Of a DNA stretch of 64,000 nt, positions 18,366 through 26,729 are shown one piece after another (the first letter of the stretch is position 1; the number at the start of each line of letters is the position of its first letter). The notes beneath the pieces were generated by a model. The model ran no database searches, was not told where the DNA came from, and saw only the letters and a list, made by a program, of their open reading frames with translations. The DNA lies in contig NZ_CP119792.1 in assembly GCF_029338295.1 (NCBI RefSeq), positions 310,001 through 374,000 on the forward strand, written 5' to 3'. The position numbers and the translations under genes are program-made. Origin of the DNA: Haladaptatus sp. QDMS2 (lineage in GTDB: Archaea > Halobacteriota > Halobacteria > Halobacteriales > Halococcaceae).

Positions 18366-19793
18366 TCAGTTTGCGACCTGTTCGAGCGCGGCGGCCACGC
18401 GAAGCGCCGTGGCGTCGTCGAACTGCGGCGCAACCGCCTGCGCACAGACGGGGCGGCCATCGACCGTTTCGACGGGCACGGAGACCGCCGGCGTGCCGGC
18501 GATGTTGAACGGCGCAGTGTTGCCGATGAGCGGCAGCAGGTCCGCTCGCGTCGTCGTCTCGCCGACGGCGGGAGGAAGCGTTCTGAGCGTGGGCATCACG
18601 AGCGCGTCCACATCCGCGAAGGTGGCCGTGAGGCGCTCGCCGAAGTCGATACCCGCTCTGCGCGCCTTCGCGTATGCCCGACCGTTCGTCTTCGCGTCGA
18701 GAAAAGCCGGCGGGAGGATACGGCGGGCGACGTGGTCGCCGAGGCCACGCTCACGGGCCGCTTCGAAGGCAGCCCGCAGTTGCTCGCTGTACCCCGACCC
18801 GAATCCGCGGACGACGCCGTCGCCCGCGAGCAACCACGAGAACTCGGCGGAGCCGATATTCAGATAGGTCACTTCGAGGTTCAGGTCGAGAGAGACGGGT
18901 GTCGTCTCCACGCCGACCGCGTCGAGACGGCTCGCCACCTCGCGGACCGCGTCTGCCACCGCGTCGTCAGCCCGGTCGAATCCCGTATCCGGCAAGCCGA
19001 CGGTGAGTCCCTCGAAATCCGCGACCGTGTCGCCAACGCCCTCAAGCGTGGCGCGGGCACAGGTGGGGTCTCGCGGGTCCGGCCCCGCCATCGCCTCCAG
19101 GGCGCGAGCGGCGGTGCGAACGTCCCGCGTGAGCGGGCCGATGGTATCGAGGGAGGGGGCGAAATCGACGAATCCGTAGCGCGGGACGAGGCGGTGTGAG
19201 GGTTTCGCGCCGACGACGCCACAGCACGCCGCCGGAATGCGGATGCTCCCGCCCGTGTCGCTGCCGAGGGCGACGTCGACCGTCCCCGCCGCGACCGCCG
19301 CGCCGCTTCCGGAGGACGACCCGCCCGCAACGTGGTCGGGCGCGGTTGGGTTCGTGACGTGGCCGAAGTCACTGAATTCGCCGGTCGGCCCCATCGCGAA
19401 CGGTTCCATGTTCGTCTTGCCGACGAGGACGGCACCCGCGGCCAGCAACCGTTCGATGACGGTGGCGTCGAACGACGGAATGACCGAGTAGCTCGCAGAA
19501 CCACAGGTCATCTCGAGGTCCGCCACCGCGATGTTGTCCTTGACGGCGACGGTGAGTCCCGCGAGCGGGCCATCCGGCGTTTCGAGTCGTGGTTCGTCGT
19601 AGACGGCGAGCATGGCGTTCTCGTCGTCTGCGCTACTGTGACCGCGGTCGGTCCCCGCCGGCGGTGCCCGGTCGTCCGCCAGGTCGGCTTCCGCGAGTGC
19701 GGCGGTCACGAGGTCCGCGAGAATCTCGTCTGCGAGGGCGAAATCGAATCGGGCCGCCTGCGTCCGCATCAGTTCGAGGTCCGTCTCGGTCAT
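18366..19793 (-). CDS. Amidase (amidase signature family)
   Basis: This is an amidase signature enzyme of 475 residues. The Ser-cisSer-Lys triad is visible: Lys85 in VAVKDNI, Ser159 in AGGSSSGSG and the nucleophile Ser183 in GSDTGGSIRIPA. It lacks the C-terminal domain of full allophanate hydrolases, so it may act on a simple amide or on an N-carboxylated product of the nearby biotin enzyme. The ATG at 19791-19793 overlaps the stop of a 14-codon mini-ORF (ATGA), and the TATA element is positioned for the mini-ORF, not for this start. That suggests coupled translation. The dihydropyrimidinase gene follows 81 bases downstream. Confidence 0.9.
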   Translation of the reverse strand: MTETDLELMRTQAARFDFALADEILADLVTAALAEADLADDRAPPAGTDRGHSSADDENAMLAVYDEPRLETPDGPLAGLTVAVKDNIAVADLEMTCGSASYSVIPSFDATVIERLLAAGAVLVGKTNMEPFAMGPTGEFSDFGHVTNPTAPDHVAGGSSSGSGAAVAAGTVDVALGSDTGGSIRIPAACCGVVGAKPSHRLVPRYGFVDFAPSLDTIGPLTRDVRTAARALEAMAGPDPRDPTCARATLEGVGDTVADFEGLTVGLPDTGFDRADDAVADAVREVASRLDAVGVETTPVSLDLNLEVTYLNIGSAEFSWLLAGDGVVRGFGSGYSEQLRAAFEAARERGLGDHVARRILPPAFLDAKTNGRAYAKARRAGIDFGERLTATFADVDALVMPTLRTLPPAVGETTTRADLLPLIGNTAPFNIAGTPAVSVPVETVDGRPVCAQAVAPQFDDATALRVAAALEQVAN

Positions 19794-19834
19794 CCGCGCC
19801 TCCTGGCGCTCGCTGGTCGTCGCTTGCTCGCCAT
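19790..19834 (-). CDS. Mini-ORF, 14 codons, upstream of and overlapping the amidase start
   Basis: The deduced peptide is MASKRRPASARRRG; two further codons are added if the in-frame ATG at 19840 is used. It is very basic, unlike the acidic haloarchaeal norm. Its ATG lies about 26 bases downstream of a TTATTA element, as expected for a leaderless transcript. Its TGA overlaps the amidase ATG (ATGA). I infer a leader ORF that feeds ribosomes into the amidase gene by termination-reinitiation. Three similar cases occur in this window. No homology is claimed, and expression is unproven. Confidence 0.4.
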   Translation of the reverse strand: MASKRRPASARRRG

Positions 19835-19856
19835 ACCCATACCTCCGTGGGGGGTG

Positions 19857-19864
19857 TAATAAGT
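19857..19864 (-). promoter_or_regulatory. TATA-like element for the amidase leader ORF
   Basis: The minus strand reads CACTTATTAC here. Its centre is about 26 bases from the mini-ORF ATG at 19834 but about 67 bases from the amidase ATG, so it points to transcription starting at the mini-ORF. Confidence 0.45.
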
Positions 19865-19911
19865 GCGCCGTCGGCGGCAGCGTCACGTGAAAACGACGCT
19901 CGACAGTCAGT

Positions 19912-21252
19912 TCACGGCGCGTGGGCTTCGATGCCCTCGACGATGATGTCCATGCCGACTGCCGCCTGTTCGTTCGTCATGACCAGTGGCGGGAGCAGGC
20001 GCAGAACGTTGCCGTGGCGACCCGCAGACCAGATGAGGACGCCGCGTTCGTAGCAGTACTGTTGGATGTCCTTGACCCGCTGTTTGAGCGGGTTGCCGTC
20101 CGCGTCACGGAACTCAGCGCCGATGAACAGGCCCTCGCTACGAATCTCAGCCAGTTCCGAATTCGCCGCGTCAGCGAGACGGCCGGTGATGTAGTCGCCG
20201 AGGTCGCGGGCGTGGGCGAGCAGGTCGTGTTCCTGGATGTACTCGATTGCCCGGACGCCACCGCGCATGGCGGGGACGTTTCCGCGGAAGGTGCCGACGT
20301 GGCCGCCGGGCCCCCACGTGTCGAACTTCTCGTGGTACATGACTGCGCCGAGCGGGAGGCCCGCGCCGCCGATACCCTTCGCCATCGTCATGGCGTCGGG
20401 AGTGACCCCCGACCACTCGGAGGCGAACCACTTGCCGGTGCGGCCGAACCCGGACTGGATTTCGTCGAAGATGAGCATGACGTCGTTGTCGTCCGCTAGG
20501 TCGCGCAGGCCGGGCAGGAACTCTCGAGGTGGGACGACGACTCCGCCTTCGCCCTGTACCGGTTCGACCCAGATGCCCGCCGGATTCTCCTTGCCGCTGT
20601 AGGGGTCTTCGAGGATGGACTGAATGTGTGCGAGCGAGCGTTCACACGACTCCGCGTCGGTCGGGTACGGCGCGTGGACGACGCCGGGAAGGAGCGGTTC
20701 GTAGCCCGCCTTGTACTTCTTGCCGGCGGTCAGGCTGAGCGCACCGGCAGTCGTGCCGTGATACGACCCCTCGAAGCCGAGCATCCCGGTGCGACCCATG
20801 TTGTGTTTCGCGAGTTTGATTGAGCCCTCGATGGCGTCGCTGCCGCTTGGTCCGCCGAAGACGACCTTGTTGTGTCCCTTGAGGCCGCCGGGAGCGATTT
20901 CGTCGAGCGCCTCGATGAAGTCGAGACGGGCCTCGGTCGGGAAGTCGATGGTGTGGGTTATCTTCTCGGTCTGTTCCTGGACGGCTTCGAGGACGTACGG
21001 GTTCGAGTGCCCGACGTTGAGCACGCCGATGCCCGCGAAGAAGTCGAGGTAGACGTTTCCGTCCACGTCGCGAACAGTCGCGCCCTTCGCCGAATCGAGG
21101 GCGATGGGAACGCTGCGCGGGTAGGCGACCGCGTTGCTCTCGATGTTTCGCTGGCGCTCTACCAGTTGGTTCGACTTCGGTCCCGGGATGGGGGTTTCGA
21201 CGTGCGGTGCGTCCGCGAAGTGGAGTTCGTCTATCGGCGGCCCTGCGGTCAT
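19912..21252 (-). CDS. Class III PLP-dependent aminotransferase
   Basis: This is an aspartate aminotransferase-fold class III enzyme of 446 residues. The PLP phosphate loop is [11 protein letters not shown] (133-143), the cofactor Asp263 is in [13 protein letters not shown], and the Schiff-base lysine is Lys292 in MAKGIGGAG. It resembles 4-aminobutyrate/diaminobutyrate aminotransferases. In this cluster a beta-alanine-, beta-aminoisobutyrate- or omega-amino acid-type product of ring cleavage is a plausible substrate. The start ATG at 21250-21252 was chosen because a TATA-like ATCTATATTAG lies about 27 bases upstream. It heads the minus-strand series running down to the NodB hydrolase. Confidence 0.9.
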   Translation of the reverse strand: MTAGPPIDELHFADAPHVETPIPGPKSNQLVERQRNIESNAVAYPRSVPIALDSAKGATVRDVDGNVYLDFFAGIGVLNVGHSNPYVLEAVQEQTEKITHTIDFPTEARLDFIEALDEIAPGGLKGHNKVVFGGPSGSDAIEGSIKLAKHNMGRTGMLGFEGSYHGTTAGALSLTAGKKYKAGYEPLLPGVVHAPYPTDAESCERSLAHIQSILEDPYSGKENPAGIWVEPVQGEGGVVVPPREFLPGLRDLADDNDVMLIFDEIQSGFGRTGKWFASEWSGVTPDAMTMAKGIGGAGLPLGAVMYHEKFDTWGPGGHVGTFRGNVPAMRGGVRAIEYIQEHDLLAHARDLGDYITGRLADAANSELAEIRSEGLFIGAEFRDADGNPLKQRVKDIQQYCYERGVLIWSAGRHGNVLRLLPPLVMTNEQAAVGMDIIVEGIEAHAP

Positions 21253-21411
21253 TACGTATGCCTTACTGAGGGGACTAATATAGATTGCCACATGCACACA
21301 CGGAGCTGTCATCCGTCGAACCAGTAGGCGGCGCACCTGTCACCGACCATGAAGCTCAGGTCCGAACCACAATGCGGAAGGATTAATTGGGATGTGGTGT
21401 GAGATACTGTC

Positions 21412-22173
21412 ATGGTATCGGTTGACATCAACTGCGACATGGGCGAAAGCTACGGAAACTGGACGATGGGCAACGACGCGGGAGTGATGCCCCTCATTAC
21501 GTCGGCCAACATCGCCGCGGACTACCACGCCGGTGACCCACACGTCATGCGCGAGACCATCAAACTGGCCGCAGAACACGACGTTGGCGTCGGCGTCCAC
21601 CCCGGCCTGCCAGACCGGATGGGGTTCGGCCGCCGGACGATGGACGCCTCACCCGAGGAGGTGCGCGACTTCGTCATCCACCAGTTGGGCGGCATCATGG
21701 GCTTCGCCGCGTACTACGACGTGCCGGTCCAGCACGTAAAGCCTCACGGCGCGATGTACACGATGCTCTCACAGAGCGCGGACCACACACGCGCGGTGGT
21801 CGAAGGCCTCCTCGAAGTGGACCCGAGTCTCGTGTTCGTCGCCACGGACATGAACATCTACAACGTCGCCCAGGAGTACGACGCCCTCCGGTCGGTCTTC
21901 GAGGGCTTCATCGACATCGACTACCGACCCGACGGGACGCTCATCGTCGAACGACAGGTCGGCCCGCGCGACACCGACCTCATGGTCGAACGGTTCGTGA
22001 GCATCGCCACTGAGGGTGAACTCGAGACGCCATCCGGTGAGGTCATCGACATGCCGGCAGAAACGATTTGCATCCACGGCGACGGCGCGAACGCCGTCGA
22101 AATCCTCGAAGCGATTCACGCAGCAAAGGACGACTACGGCATCGAACTGGCGACGCTCGACGAAATCGTCTGA
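21412..22173 (+). CDS. pxpA: LamB/YcsF family protein (5-oxoprolinase subunit A type)
   Basis: This is a PxpA-like protein of 253 residues, starting VSVDINCDMGESYGNW, with HPGLPDRMGFGRR and HVKPHGAMYTM, all family hallmarks. The usual ANIACGFHAGDP segment reads ANIAADYHAGDP, so it belongs to a divergent branch. With PxpB and PxpC the family converts 5-oxoproline to glutamate at the cost of ATP. Here the partner genes are associated with a biotin carboxylase and a biotin carrier, so the true substrate may differ. A TTAATT element about 27 bases upstream of the ATG marks its own promoter. It ends 12 bases from the converging biotin carboxylase gene. Confidence 0.88.
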   Translation: MVSVDINCDMGESYGNWTMGNDAGVMPLITSANIAADYHAGDPHVMRETIKLAAEHDVGVGVHPGLPDRMGFGRRTMDASPEEVRDFVIHQLGGIMGFAAYYDVPVQHVKPHGAMYTMLSQSADHTRAVVEGLLEVDPSLVFVATDMNIYNVAQEYDALRSVFEGFIDIDYRPDGTLIVERQVGPRDTDLMVERFVSIATEGELETPSGEVIDMPAETICIHGDGANAVEILEAIHAAKDDYGIELATLDEIV

Positions 22174-22185
22174 AATCCCAACTCT

Positions 22186-23532
22186 TTATTCGACGCCCTC
22201 GAAGTCGTCGTCTACGTATTTCGTGGTGTGCTCGCTGTCGAGGAACCGGTCGTCAGAGAGCACCGCGAGGTGGAACGGAATCGTGGTCGGAATTCCCTCG
22301 ATTTTTGCCTCGTTGAGCGCCCGGCGCGCCCGGCGGATGAGTTCCTCACGGTTCTGGCCACTGACGACGATTTTCGCGAACATCGAGTCGTAGAACGGCG
22401 AGATGGAGTCGTCCTGGTCCACTCCGTCGTCCATTCGAACGCCCATCCCGCGCGGTGGAGCGTAGTTCGTGAGCGTGCCGGGGTGCGGACGGAACTCCTG
22501 GGTCGGGTCCTCGGCGTTGATGCGGAACTCCATCGCGGCCCCACGTGGGTCCACGTCTTCCTGAGCGAAGTCGAGTTCCTCGCCCGCAGCGATGCGCAGT
22601 TGCCACTGGACGATGTCGATGCCCGTCACCGCCTCCGTGATGGGGTGTTCGACCTGAACCCGCGTGTTCACTTCGAGGAAGTAGAACTCGCCGTCCTCGT
22701 ACAGGAATTCGACGGTGCCGGCGTTCTGGTACCCGGCCTCTGCCATGCCCCGGCGGGCGGATTCACAGAGTTCCGCGCGCACCTCTGGCGTGAGCACGGG
22801 CGAAGGCGTCTCCTCGATGAGTTTCTGCTGGCGGCGCTGGACGCTGCAGTCGCGCTCGCCGAGATGGCGGACGTTGCCGTGGTGGTCCGCGATAATTTGG
22901 ACCTCGATGTGGCGCGGGGCTTCCAGATACTTCTCGACGTACACCGTCGAGTTGTCGAAGTAGGCTTCGCCCTCGCGCTGGGCGTTTACCAGCGCGTCGT
23001 CTACCGATTCTTCGTCCTCGACGATGACGAGGCCGTGGCCGCCGCCGCCGCCGTCTGCCTTGATGGCGATGGGATAGCCGTGGTCTGCGGCGAAGTCGCG
23101 AATCTCGTCGCCATTCGTCACCGGGTCGGTCGTGCCGGGAACGATGGGGACGCCCGCTTCTTGCATCACTTTACGGGCTTTCGTCTTCTCGCCGAGTTGC
23201 TCCATGGAGTCTGGCCGCGGGCCAATCCACGTAAAGCCCTCTTCCTCGACACGTCGGGCGAAGCCTGCATTTTCCGCGAAGAATCCGTAGCCCGGATGGA
23301 CGGCGTCGACGCCCGCTTCGTGGGCGACCTCGAAGATGGCATCCTGATTGAGATAACTCTTCGCCGCCGCGGAGGGGCCGATGTGGTAGGCCGCATCCGC
23401 GTGACGGACGTGTTTCGCATCCTCGTCCGTGTCGCTGTAGACGGCGACGGCTTCGACGCCGAGTTCTTTGCACGCCTGGATGACACGAACCGCTATCTCG
23501 CCCCGATTGACGACGAGTACACTGCTGAACAT
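22186..23532 (-). CDS. accC: Biotin carboxylase subunit (AccC-like)
   Basis: This is an ATP-grasp biotin carboxylase of 448 residues, the length of AccC. It begins [20 protein letters not shown] and has the glycine-rich loop [29 protein letters not shown] and [18 protein letters not shown], all diagnostic. It carboxylates biotin on a carrier protein using ATP and bicarbonate. It is transcribed divergently from the pxpB-pxpC-biotin carrier series, with the intergenic region of about 120 bases holding TATA-like elements for both sides. No acyl-CoA carboxyltransferase gene lies nearby; the only candidate carboxyltransferase is PxpB/PxpC. Confidence 0.93.
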   Translation of the reverse strand: MFSSVLVVNRGEIAVRVIQACKELGVEAVAVYSDTDEDAKHVRHADAAYHIGPSAAAKSYLNQDAIFEVAHEAGVDAVHPGYGFFAENAGFARRVEEEGFTWIGPRPDSMEQLGEKTKARKVMQEAGVPIVPGTTDPVTNGDEIRDFAADHGYPIAIKADGGGGGHGLVIVEDEESVDDALVNAQREGEAYFDNSTVYVEKYLEAPRHIEVQIIADHHGNVRHLGERDCSVQRRQQKLIEETPSPVLTPEVRAELCESARRGMAEAGYQNAGTVEFLYEDGEFYFLEVNTRVQVEHPITEAVTGIDIVQWQLRIAAGEELDFAQEDVDPRGAAMEFRINAEDPTQEFRPHPGTLTNYAPPRGMGVRMDDGVDQDDSISPFYDSMFAKIVVSGQNREELIRRARRALNEAKIEGIPTTIPFHLAVLSDDRFLDSEHTTKYVDDDFEGVE

Positions 23533-23617
23533 CTACTCATAGGTTAAAGGAGTCCCCCTTAAAATGTATGGGCAAATTATGCTCCAGCCACATGTTGCCC
23601 TTGTAACATACAGCAAC

Positions 23618-23628
23618 TATACATAAGT
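23618..23628 (+). promoter_or_regulatory. TATA-like element for pxpB
   Basis: The sequence reads TATACATAAG in the intergenic region between accC and pxpB. It is about 27-33 bases from the chosen ATG at 23655, which argues against the upstream GTG at 23634 as the start. Confidence 0.45.
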
Positions 23629-23654
23629 GTGGTGTGAACGTTGCTCACATCGAG

Positions 23655-24560
23655 ATGGTTGCGAATAGCATCACACCGAAATCTCTTCCAGAACCGCGAT
23701 ACGAACATGGCGGTGACGACTACATCTTCGTCGAGTTAGACGAAGAGATGAGTTTCGACGCCAACTTCCAGGCGATGGCGATTACCCAGGAGCTTCGCGA
23801 GTCCGACCTCCCGGGAATCATCGAAATCTGCCCGGCCAACGCGTCGTACATGATTCACTTCGACCCGGAAATAATCGCGCCGGACGACCTGGTCGCGAAA
23901 TTAAAGGAGACCGCCGCGGACATCGACCTCTCCGACTATCAGTGGGAGACACGAATCGTCGATTTTCCCGTCCTCTATCAGGACGAGTGGACTCACGAGA
24001 CGCTCATGCGGTTCCGTGACAACCACCAGGAGAAGGATTCGACGGACATCGAGTACTCCGCCAAAATCAACGGGTACGACTCGGTCCAGGATTTCATCGA
24101 CGCCCACACGGGCGCACCCCACATGGTGACGATGGTCGGGTTCGTTCCCGGCCTGCCGTGGTGTTTCCAGATGGTCCCCCGTGACGAGCAAATCGAAGTG
24201 CCAAAGTACGTCTCACCGCGCACCGACACCCCCTCGCGGGCGGTCGGATTCGGTGGGGCATTTACCGCCATCTATCCCGTACAGGGAGCCGGTGGCTACC
24301 AGTTGTTCGGCCGCACGCCGGTCGAGGTGCTCGACGTGGACCAGCGACTCGCCGACTTCGAGGAATCGATGGTGTTCCCGACGCCGGGTGACATCCTGAA
24401 GTTCCGCCAGATTGACCGCGACGAGTACGACGAGATTCGTGAACAGGTAGAAGACGGAACATTCCGCTTCAAGACTGAACCGGTCGAATTCTCACCGGAG
24501 GAGTTCTTCAACGACCCAGCGGGTTACAACGAGGACCTCCTGGAGGTGTTGTACGAATGA
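23655..24560 (+). CDS. pxpB: KipI/AHS1 family protein (5-oxoprolinase subunit B type)
   Basis: This protein of 301 residues has the carboxyltransferase-subunit-1 (AHS1) fold of PxpB/KipI. The family core is evident in MVGFVPGLPWCFQMV, ISPRTDTPSRAVGFGG-like VSPRTDTPSRAVGFGG and PVQGAGGYQLFGRTPVEV. The N-terminal 70 residues (ELRESDLPGIIEICPANASY) match the KipI N-domain. The same domain pair with AHS2 forms the carboxyltransferase region of urea carboxylase. It overlaps pxpC by 4 bases (ATGA), showing coupled expression and probably a stable complex. The ATG at 23655 was selected from promoter spacing. Confidence 0.9.
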   Translation: MVANSITPKSLPEPRYEHGGDDYIFVELDEEMSFDANFQAMAITQELRESDLPGIIEICPANASYMIHFDPEIIAPDDLVAKLKETAADIDLSDYQWETRIVDFPVLYQDEWTHETLMRFRDNHQEKDSTDIEYSAKINGYDSVQDFIDAHTGAPHMVTMVGFVPGLPWCFQMVPRDEQIEVPKYVSPRTDTPSRAVGFGGAFTAIYPVQGAGGYQLFGRTPVEVLDVDQRLADFEESMVFPTPGDILKFRQIDRDEYDEIREQVEDGTFRFKTEPVEFSPEEFFNDPAGYNEDLLEVLYE

Positions 24561-25534
24561 TAGAAGTGTTAGACGGCGGGCTCTCGACCACCGTACAGGA
24601 CGACGGTCGGTACGGCCAGTACCACATTGGCGTGCCGCCATCAGGCGCGATGGACCAGTTCGCCCACAGCGTCGCGAACTACCTCGTCGGCAACGACGAA
24701 GAACACGCTACCCTCGAAATGACGTACAAGGGCTGTGAACTGCGCTTCGAAGAGGACACCGTCATCGCGTTGACGGGGGCTGAGATGGCCGGCACGCTCG
24801 GTGGCGAACCGCTCCCGATGTGGGAAGCCGTCGCTGTCGAAGCGGGCGACGAACTGGAACTCCAGTTCGCTGTCTCGGGTGCGCGAAGCTACCTCGCCGT
24901 CGCTGGCGGTGTCGACGTCGAACCGGTGATGGGCAGTCGCTCGACGTACGCGCTCATCGGCATCGGCGGCCACGAGGGTCGAACGCTCGAAGCGGGCGAC
25001 ACACTCGCTGTCGGGGAACCCGCCTCGAACGCCACAGACTACGTCGGTACGCGGGTACCAGACGATCACATCCCGACCTACGACGACGACGATGCGACCA
25101 TCCGAATCGTCATCGGGCTCTGTGACTACCGGCTCACCGACGAGAGCAAAGAACGACTCACCGCAGAGAAGTGGAAGGTAGCCGCGGACGCAGACCGCGT
25201 CGGCTACCGCCTCACCGGGCCGGAACTCGATTTCGTCCCGCGCGAACAACCGTTCGGTGCCGGGACCGACCCGACGAACGTGGTCGACCTCGGCTATCCG
25301 GTCGGGTCGATTCAGATTCCACAGCAACCCATCGTCGTGATGCGTGATGCCGTCACAGGCGGCGGGTATGCGACGGTCGCGACCGTCATCAGCGCCGACC
25401 GCGGGAAACTCTCCCAGCGCCGGACCCACCAGGCGGTCTACTTCGAGGACGTCTCCGTAGACGAGGCGCTCGCTGCTCGTAAAGAACAGCACGCGCTGCT
25501 CGACGAAATCAAAGCGGCGGTGACCCCCTCGTAG
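24557..25534 (+). CDS. pxpC: KipA/AHS2 family protein (5-oxoprolinase subunit C type)
   Basis: This AHS2-domain protein has 325 residues. Hallmarks are the beginning IEVLDGGLSTTVQDDGRYG, then GVPPSGAMDQFA, the middle ALTGAEM and SYLAVAGGVDVEPVMGSRST, and the late motif GVGYRLTGP-like VGYRLTGPEL followed by PVGSIQIP. Together with PxpB it forms either 5-oxoprolinase or, where biotin partners exist, the carboxyltransferase half of a urea-carboxylase-like enzyme. Translation is coupled to pxpB by the ATGA overlap, and the biotin carrier gene follows after 72 bases with its own TATA-like element. Confidence 0.9.
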   Translation: MIEVLDGGLSTTVQDDGRYGQYHIGVPPSGAMDQFAHSVANYLVGNDEEHATLEMTYKGCELRFEEDTVIALTGAEMAGTLGGEPLPMWEAVAVEAGDELELQFAVSGARSYLAVAGGVDVEPVMGSRSTYALIGIGGHEGRTLEAGDTLAVGEPASNATDYVGTRVPDDHIPTYDDDDATIRIVIGLCDYRLTDESKERLTAEKWKVAADADRVGYRLTGPELDFVPREQPFGAGTDPTNVVDLGYPVGSIQIPQQPIVVMRDAVTGGGYATVATVISADRGKLSQRRTHQAVYFEDVSVDEALAARKEQHALLDEIKAAVTPS

Positions 25535-25606
25535 GGGACGCCCTCGAACGCGACTGGACTGCCTGCAAAACAATTATCCCCTCAACCGACAAGATACACA
25601 GCGAAT

Positions 25607-25849
25607 ATGAAAGAAACCATCAGTGCTCCGATGCCAGGCGTATTCTACCGACGATCAGACCCCGACGACCCACCGCTCGTAGAGGAAGGTGACACCGTCA
25701 GCGCAGGCGACGTCGTCTGCCTTGTCGGCGTCATGAAGAATTTCTACGAAGTGACCGCCGAAAGCGACGGCACGGTGTCGAAGATTCTCGTAGAGAACGA
25801 GACGGAAATCGAAGCGGGCGATCCGCTCATTGAAATCGACGTCGCCTAA
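25607..25849 (+). CDS. accB: Biotin carboxyl carrier protein (AccB-like)
   Basis: This stand-alone biotinyl domain of 80 residues is much shorter than acetyl-CoA carboxylase AccB, which carries an N-terminal extension. The fold hallmarks are SAPMPGVFYRR, VEEGDTVSAGDVVCLV and ESDGTVSKILVENETEIEAGDPLIEI. The biotin lysine is Lys44 in GVMKNFYEV, so the usual EAMKM is replaced by V-M-K-N-F. As far as I recall, V-M-K-x-F variants are common in carriers encoded beside pxpBC. It should carry carboxybiotin between AccC and PxpB/PxpC. A T6 run 14 bases after the stop is a likely terminator. Confidence 0.9.
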   Translation: MKETISAPMPGVFYRRSDPDDPPLVEEGDTVSAGDVVCLVGVMKNFYEVTAESDGTVSKILVENETEIEAGDPLIEIDVA

Positions 25850-25862
25850 TCTAGACGACCCG

Positions 25863-25868
25863 TTTTTT
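25863..25868 (+). terminator. T6 run after the biotin carrier gene
   Basis: A TTTTTT run follows the stop codon by 14 bases with no gene after it on this strand for 860 bases. Archaeal transcription commonly ends at such T-runs. Confidence 0.4.
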
Positions 25869-25970
25869 CTCACAGCAGACCAGCACGCTCCCGACGAGTA
25901 GCTACACGTGTAGTCACATCGGCCCCGCGTGGTGCGAATTAGCCAATCCGTCCGAGACGGAAGAGATAGG

Positions 25971-25996
25971 CAAACAGTCCAAACAGTCCAAACCAT
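25971..25996. repeat. 9-base tandem tract (left copy)
   Basis: AAACAGTCC is repeated twice exactly (25972-25989) and followed by AAACCAT. The same 9-base spacing and similar words recur at 29311-29876, on the far side of the broken recombinase. Confidence 0.6.
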
Positions 25997-26729
25997 TTTG
26001 TACGTAAACCACGACAGCAGCAGTCAGGCACGTCAGACAGGTTTTTGTCATAGACAGTTTTTTGATATGCTAACGTGTGGCGGATGGGCGACCATCGACC
26101 GTAATACACGTTATCAATAAGAACTTCTCGATAACGCGCTTTTTTAGCAGTGTTTATCCGTAATTTACAACGTTTAATTTAATTTTTATCGATTTTTTAA
26201 TATCGGTTTCAATCGAATATCGTGATACTATATAATTTTAAGTAATTTTTTCGATTGTTTAGAATAAGTAACGTTTTTTAATGACTTTTTGTGGGCAGAA
26301 TCAGTAGCCATCATCAAGGCCGTAGAACTGGCGGTCCGTGAAATGGGCGGGCGACATCCCATAACAAAAGTACCGGTGTTATGCATTTGCTGACCGGCAG
26401 CGGAGATGCCGCCAGCTACGCCTCATAGAAGCATCCCGCTCTGCACTGAAACACTAATTGCCTTCAGTGAGTTCCCAACGAAACATAAAGGTACGGAAAA
26501 GGAACCGACCGGGACGCGCTGTTCACCGAGTACACCGAAGAATCCAGACAGCGCAGCGAGACTGACTCGGTCGTCGGGAGCGATGACTGACGATAGCGCC
26601 AGTCTCGATATGCGCCATGCAGTCTGCGAGTAAAAGAGACAAACTGCGAGAATCTAGCAGAAGACCATCCCATTTTGTCAAAATTCTATTCAGAAGAATA
26701 TTGTAACGGCGACCGGTACACCGTCAGTG

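Larger units (their letters stand above)
25850..26729. other. Long intergenic junction, AT-rich, with gene remnants
   Basis: This stretch of about 880 bases holds no intact gene. It contains T-runs (25863-25868, 26042-26046, 26056-26061), a 9-base tandem tract at 25971-25996, a strongly AT-rich island at about 26110-26290, and two short protein-like fragments without start codons: AESVAIIKAVELAVREMG in frame from 26295, and an acidic 31-codon tail ending at 26590. A TATA-like element near 26700 serves the oxidoreductase gene at 26730. It looks like a decayed junction between the two catabolic islands. Confidence 0.5.

Noticed and set aside
26110-26290. Possible replication origin in the AT-rich island
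   Set aside because: No orc1/cdc6 gene nearby and no origin-recognition-type inverted repeats were seen; AT-richness alone is not enough.
26495-26590. Acidic 31-codon protein-like fragment
   Set aside because: It follows a stop and has no start codon or promoter at a sensible distance; kept only as a remnant in the intergenic description.
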